Assembly (NCBI GenBank): GCA_023238725.1
Contig: CM041550.1
Span: 23,577,586 to 23,641,585 of the forward strand
Length of the DNA stretch: 64,000 bases
Direction: 5' to 3'
Source of the DNA: Scortum barcoo
Taxonomy: Eukaryota; Chordata; Actinopteri; Centrarchiformes; Terapontidae
In this document: piece after piece, positions 63,087-64,000 of the stretch
Numbering within the stretch: position 1 is the first letter of the stretch
Layout of the letters: each line of letters opens with the position of its first letter
The notes under the pieces: model-generated
Seen by the model: only the letters and a program-made list of their open reading frames with translations
Database searches by the model: none
What the model was told of the DNA's origin: nothing
Made by a program: the position numbers and the translations under genes

Positions 63087-63403
63087 GTATGATGAAGCAT
63101 TGTCTGTTGTATTTGTGGATAATGTTGTGTCTAAAGCTATTTTGTGCCCACCTAATTAGAAACTGGAAAATGAGGAGGAAAAGGTTCATTTCTCTTGTAA
63201 TGCTAACTTTTGTAGTGCATTACTTTACTTTGTTACCTAGTTTTATAGGCATAGTTTAAGCTAACATATCCAGAACTTCTTGCTCCACCTAAGTTAAGGT
63301 GTTTGCAAATGATGTCACGTTACTGCATTACTGTGGCGCAAATCACAGATGGAGGTCAGGAAGTTTTTTTTTCTACAAAGGAAGCACTATCACAAACTCT
63401 TAA

Positions 63404-63650
63404 AATGCCAAATTTCTGTGTTGTTCACAGTTGCTCAAATTGATCAAACTGTGAAACCACAAGGAAATTATCAAAAGTTGTTATTTACTACAGGGAAAAA
63501 TGCAAGAAACAAAAATTGGTTTGTGAACCTTGAACTGCAGTCAGGAGGAGCAGAGTCACAAAATACTTGTGTGCAGTGACCACTTTGTCGAAAGTAGAGT
63601 AACTCGACATTGTCTAAACTGGCACAGTATGGGCTTTTCTCCATTTCCTC
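63404..63650 (+). pseudogene. THAP domain, near full-length but broken
   Basis: From the ATG at 63404 the sequence reads MPNFCVVHSCSN, a stop, then SNCETTRK: the typical Met-Pro start and the C-X4-C half of a THAP zinc finger. After frameshifts the second half appears as KNARNKNWFVN and VCSDHFVES (Cys codon at 63572), with WHSMGFSPFPPL at the expected position of the domain's closing Trp/Pro motif. The gap of about 47 residues between the second and third Cys fits the C2CH spacing. One stop and at least two frameshifts make it non-functional. It has its own second half, so it is a separate copy from the fragment at 62996. Confidence 0.62.
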
Positions 63651-64000
63651 CACTCTGCTTGTCACTTCCTGATCACCATCTGGATTCTGCATGTCATTGG
63701 AATCACGGGACAGCAAACGACCTATTGGGATTTCCACAGTTTTGCATTTGTAGTTACATGTTGGCTGGGATACCGACCTTGCCTAGGTTATCTATCTCAG
63801 TATGGTACAGTATGTGCACTGTGCCACTGCTCTCTGGCAGCAAAATACATTTCATGAAATAGTTCCCTGTTTGTATGAGGAATGAGAAATGTATATTATA
63901 TAAAGAAGCTATTATTCATTTAGAGATGCTGTAGACTGTGACCTCTTTTCACCCTTTGATTTTTTGACCTTTTGATTTCTGCTTCATATTATTTAAGTTT
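63651..64000. other. Non-coding DNA, no gene recognised
   Basis: Sequence after the THAP remnant shows no further motif. Any continuation of that gene or transposon would lie beyond the window. Confidence 0.5.

Overview
The window looks like teleost fish chromosomal DNA, most likely intergenic or deep intronic. The evidence is AT-rich non-coding sequence, frequent CA/GT microsatellites, and decayed copies of transposon families typical of ray-finned fish: Tc1-like, piggyBac-like MITE, tRNA-derived SINE, L2-like and endonuclease-type LINEs, and a Ty3/gypsy element. There are no operons, bacterial ribosome-binding sites or long host reading frames, and I could not identify any complete host gene.

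Layout. 1-13.3 kb is unique-looking non-coding DNA with small repeats, one unrecognised candidate exon on the minus strand (5299-5564) and a cluster of four CAGCTG E-boxes (6158-6194). 13.3-15.1 kb holds an old interspersed repeat and a 1085-bp internally deleted Tc1-like transposon with inverted ends of about 215 bp. 15.1-25.4 kb is non-coding except for a tRNA-derived SINE on the minus strand (20000-20346). 25.4-26.1 kb is a broken LINE endonuclease fragment, minus strand. 26.3-42.9 kb is non-coding, with microsatellites, two related old repeats and a 214-bp TTAA-flanked MITE (36328-36541). 42.9-43.6 kb is a 5'-truncated L2-like LINE reverse transcriptase.

44.58-49.05 kb is the most structured part: a Ty3/gypsy LTR retrotransposon, probably of the Mag/Jule type, with short LTRs of about 130 bp and broken gag, protease, reverse transcriptase and integrase. 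About 1.35 kb of foreign sequence sits between gag and protease. This insert carries a CCAAT box, a TATA box, a 37-bp tandem repeat, a strongly G/T-biased stretch and an AATAAA signal. It looks like the LTR or leader of a second, unrelated retroelement.

49-64 kb is again mostly non-coding. It has a LINE 3' tail (58.6 kb), a second unrecognised exon-like block on the minus strand (61148-61293) and two decayed THAP zinc-finger fragments on the plus strand (62996-63086 and 63404-63650).

Nothing here forms a working multi-gene system. The recognisable coding material is transposon-derived and disabled. The best leads are the nested insert with its own promoter, the two exon-like blocks and the pair of THAP fragments. 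Family names come from motifs I could read and general knowledge of these families; no database search was made.
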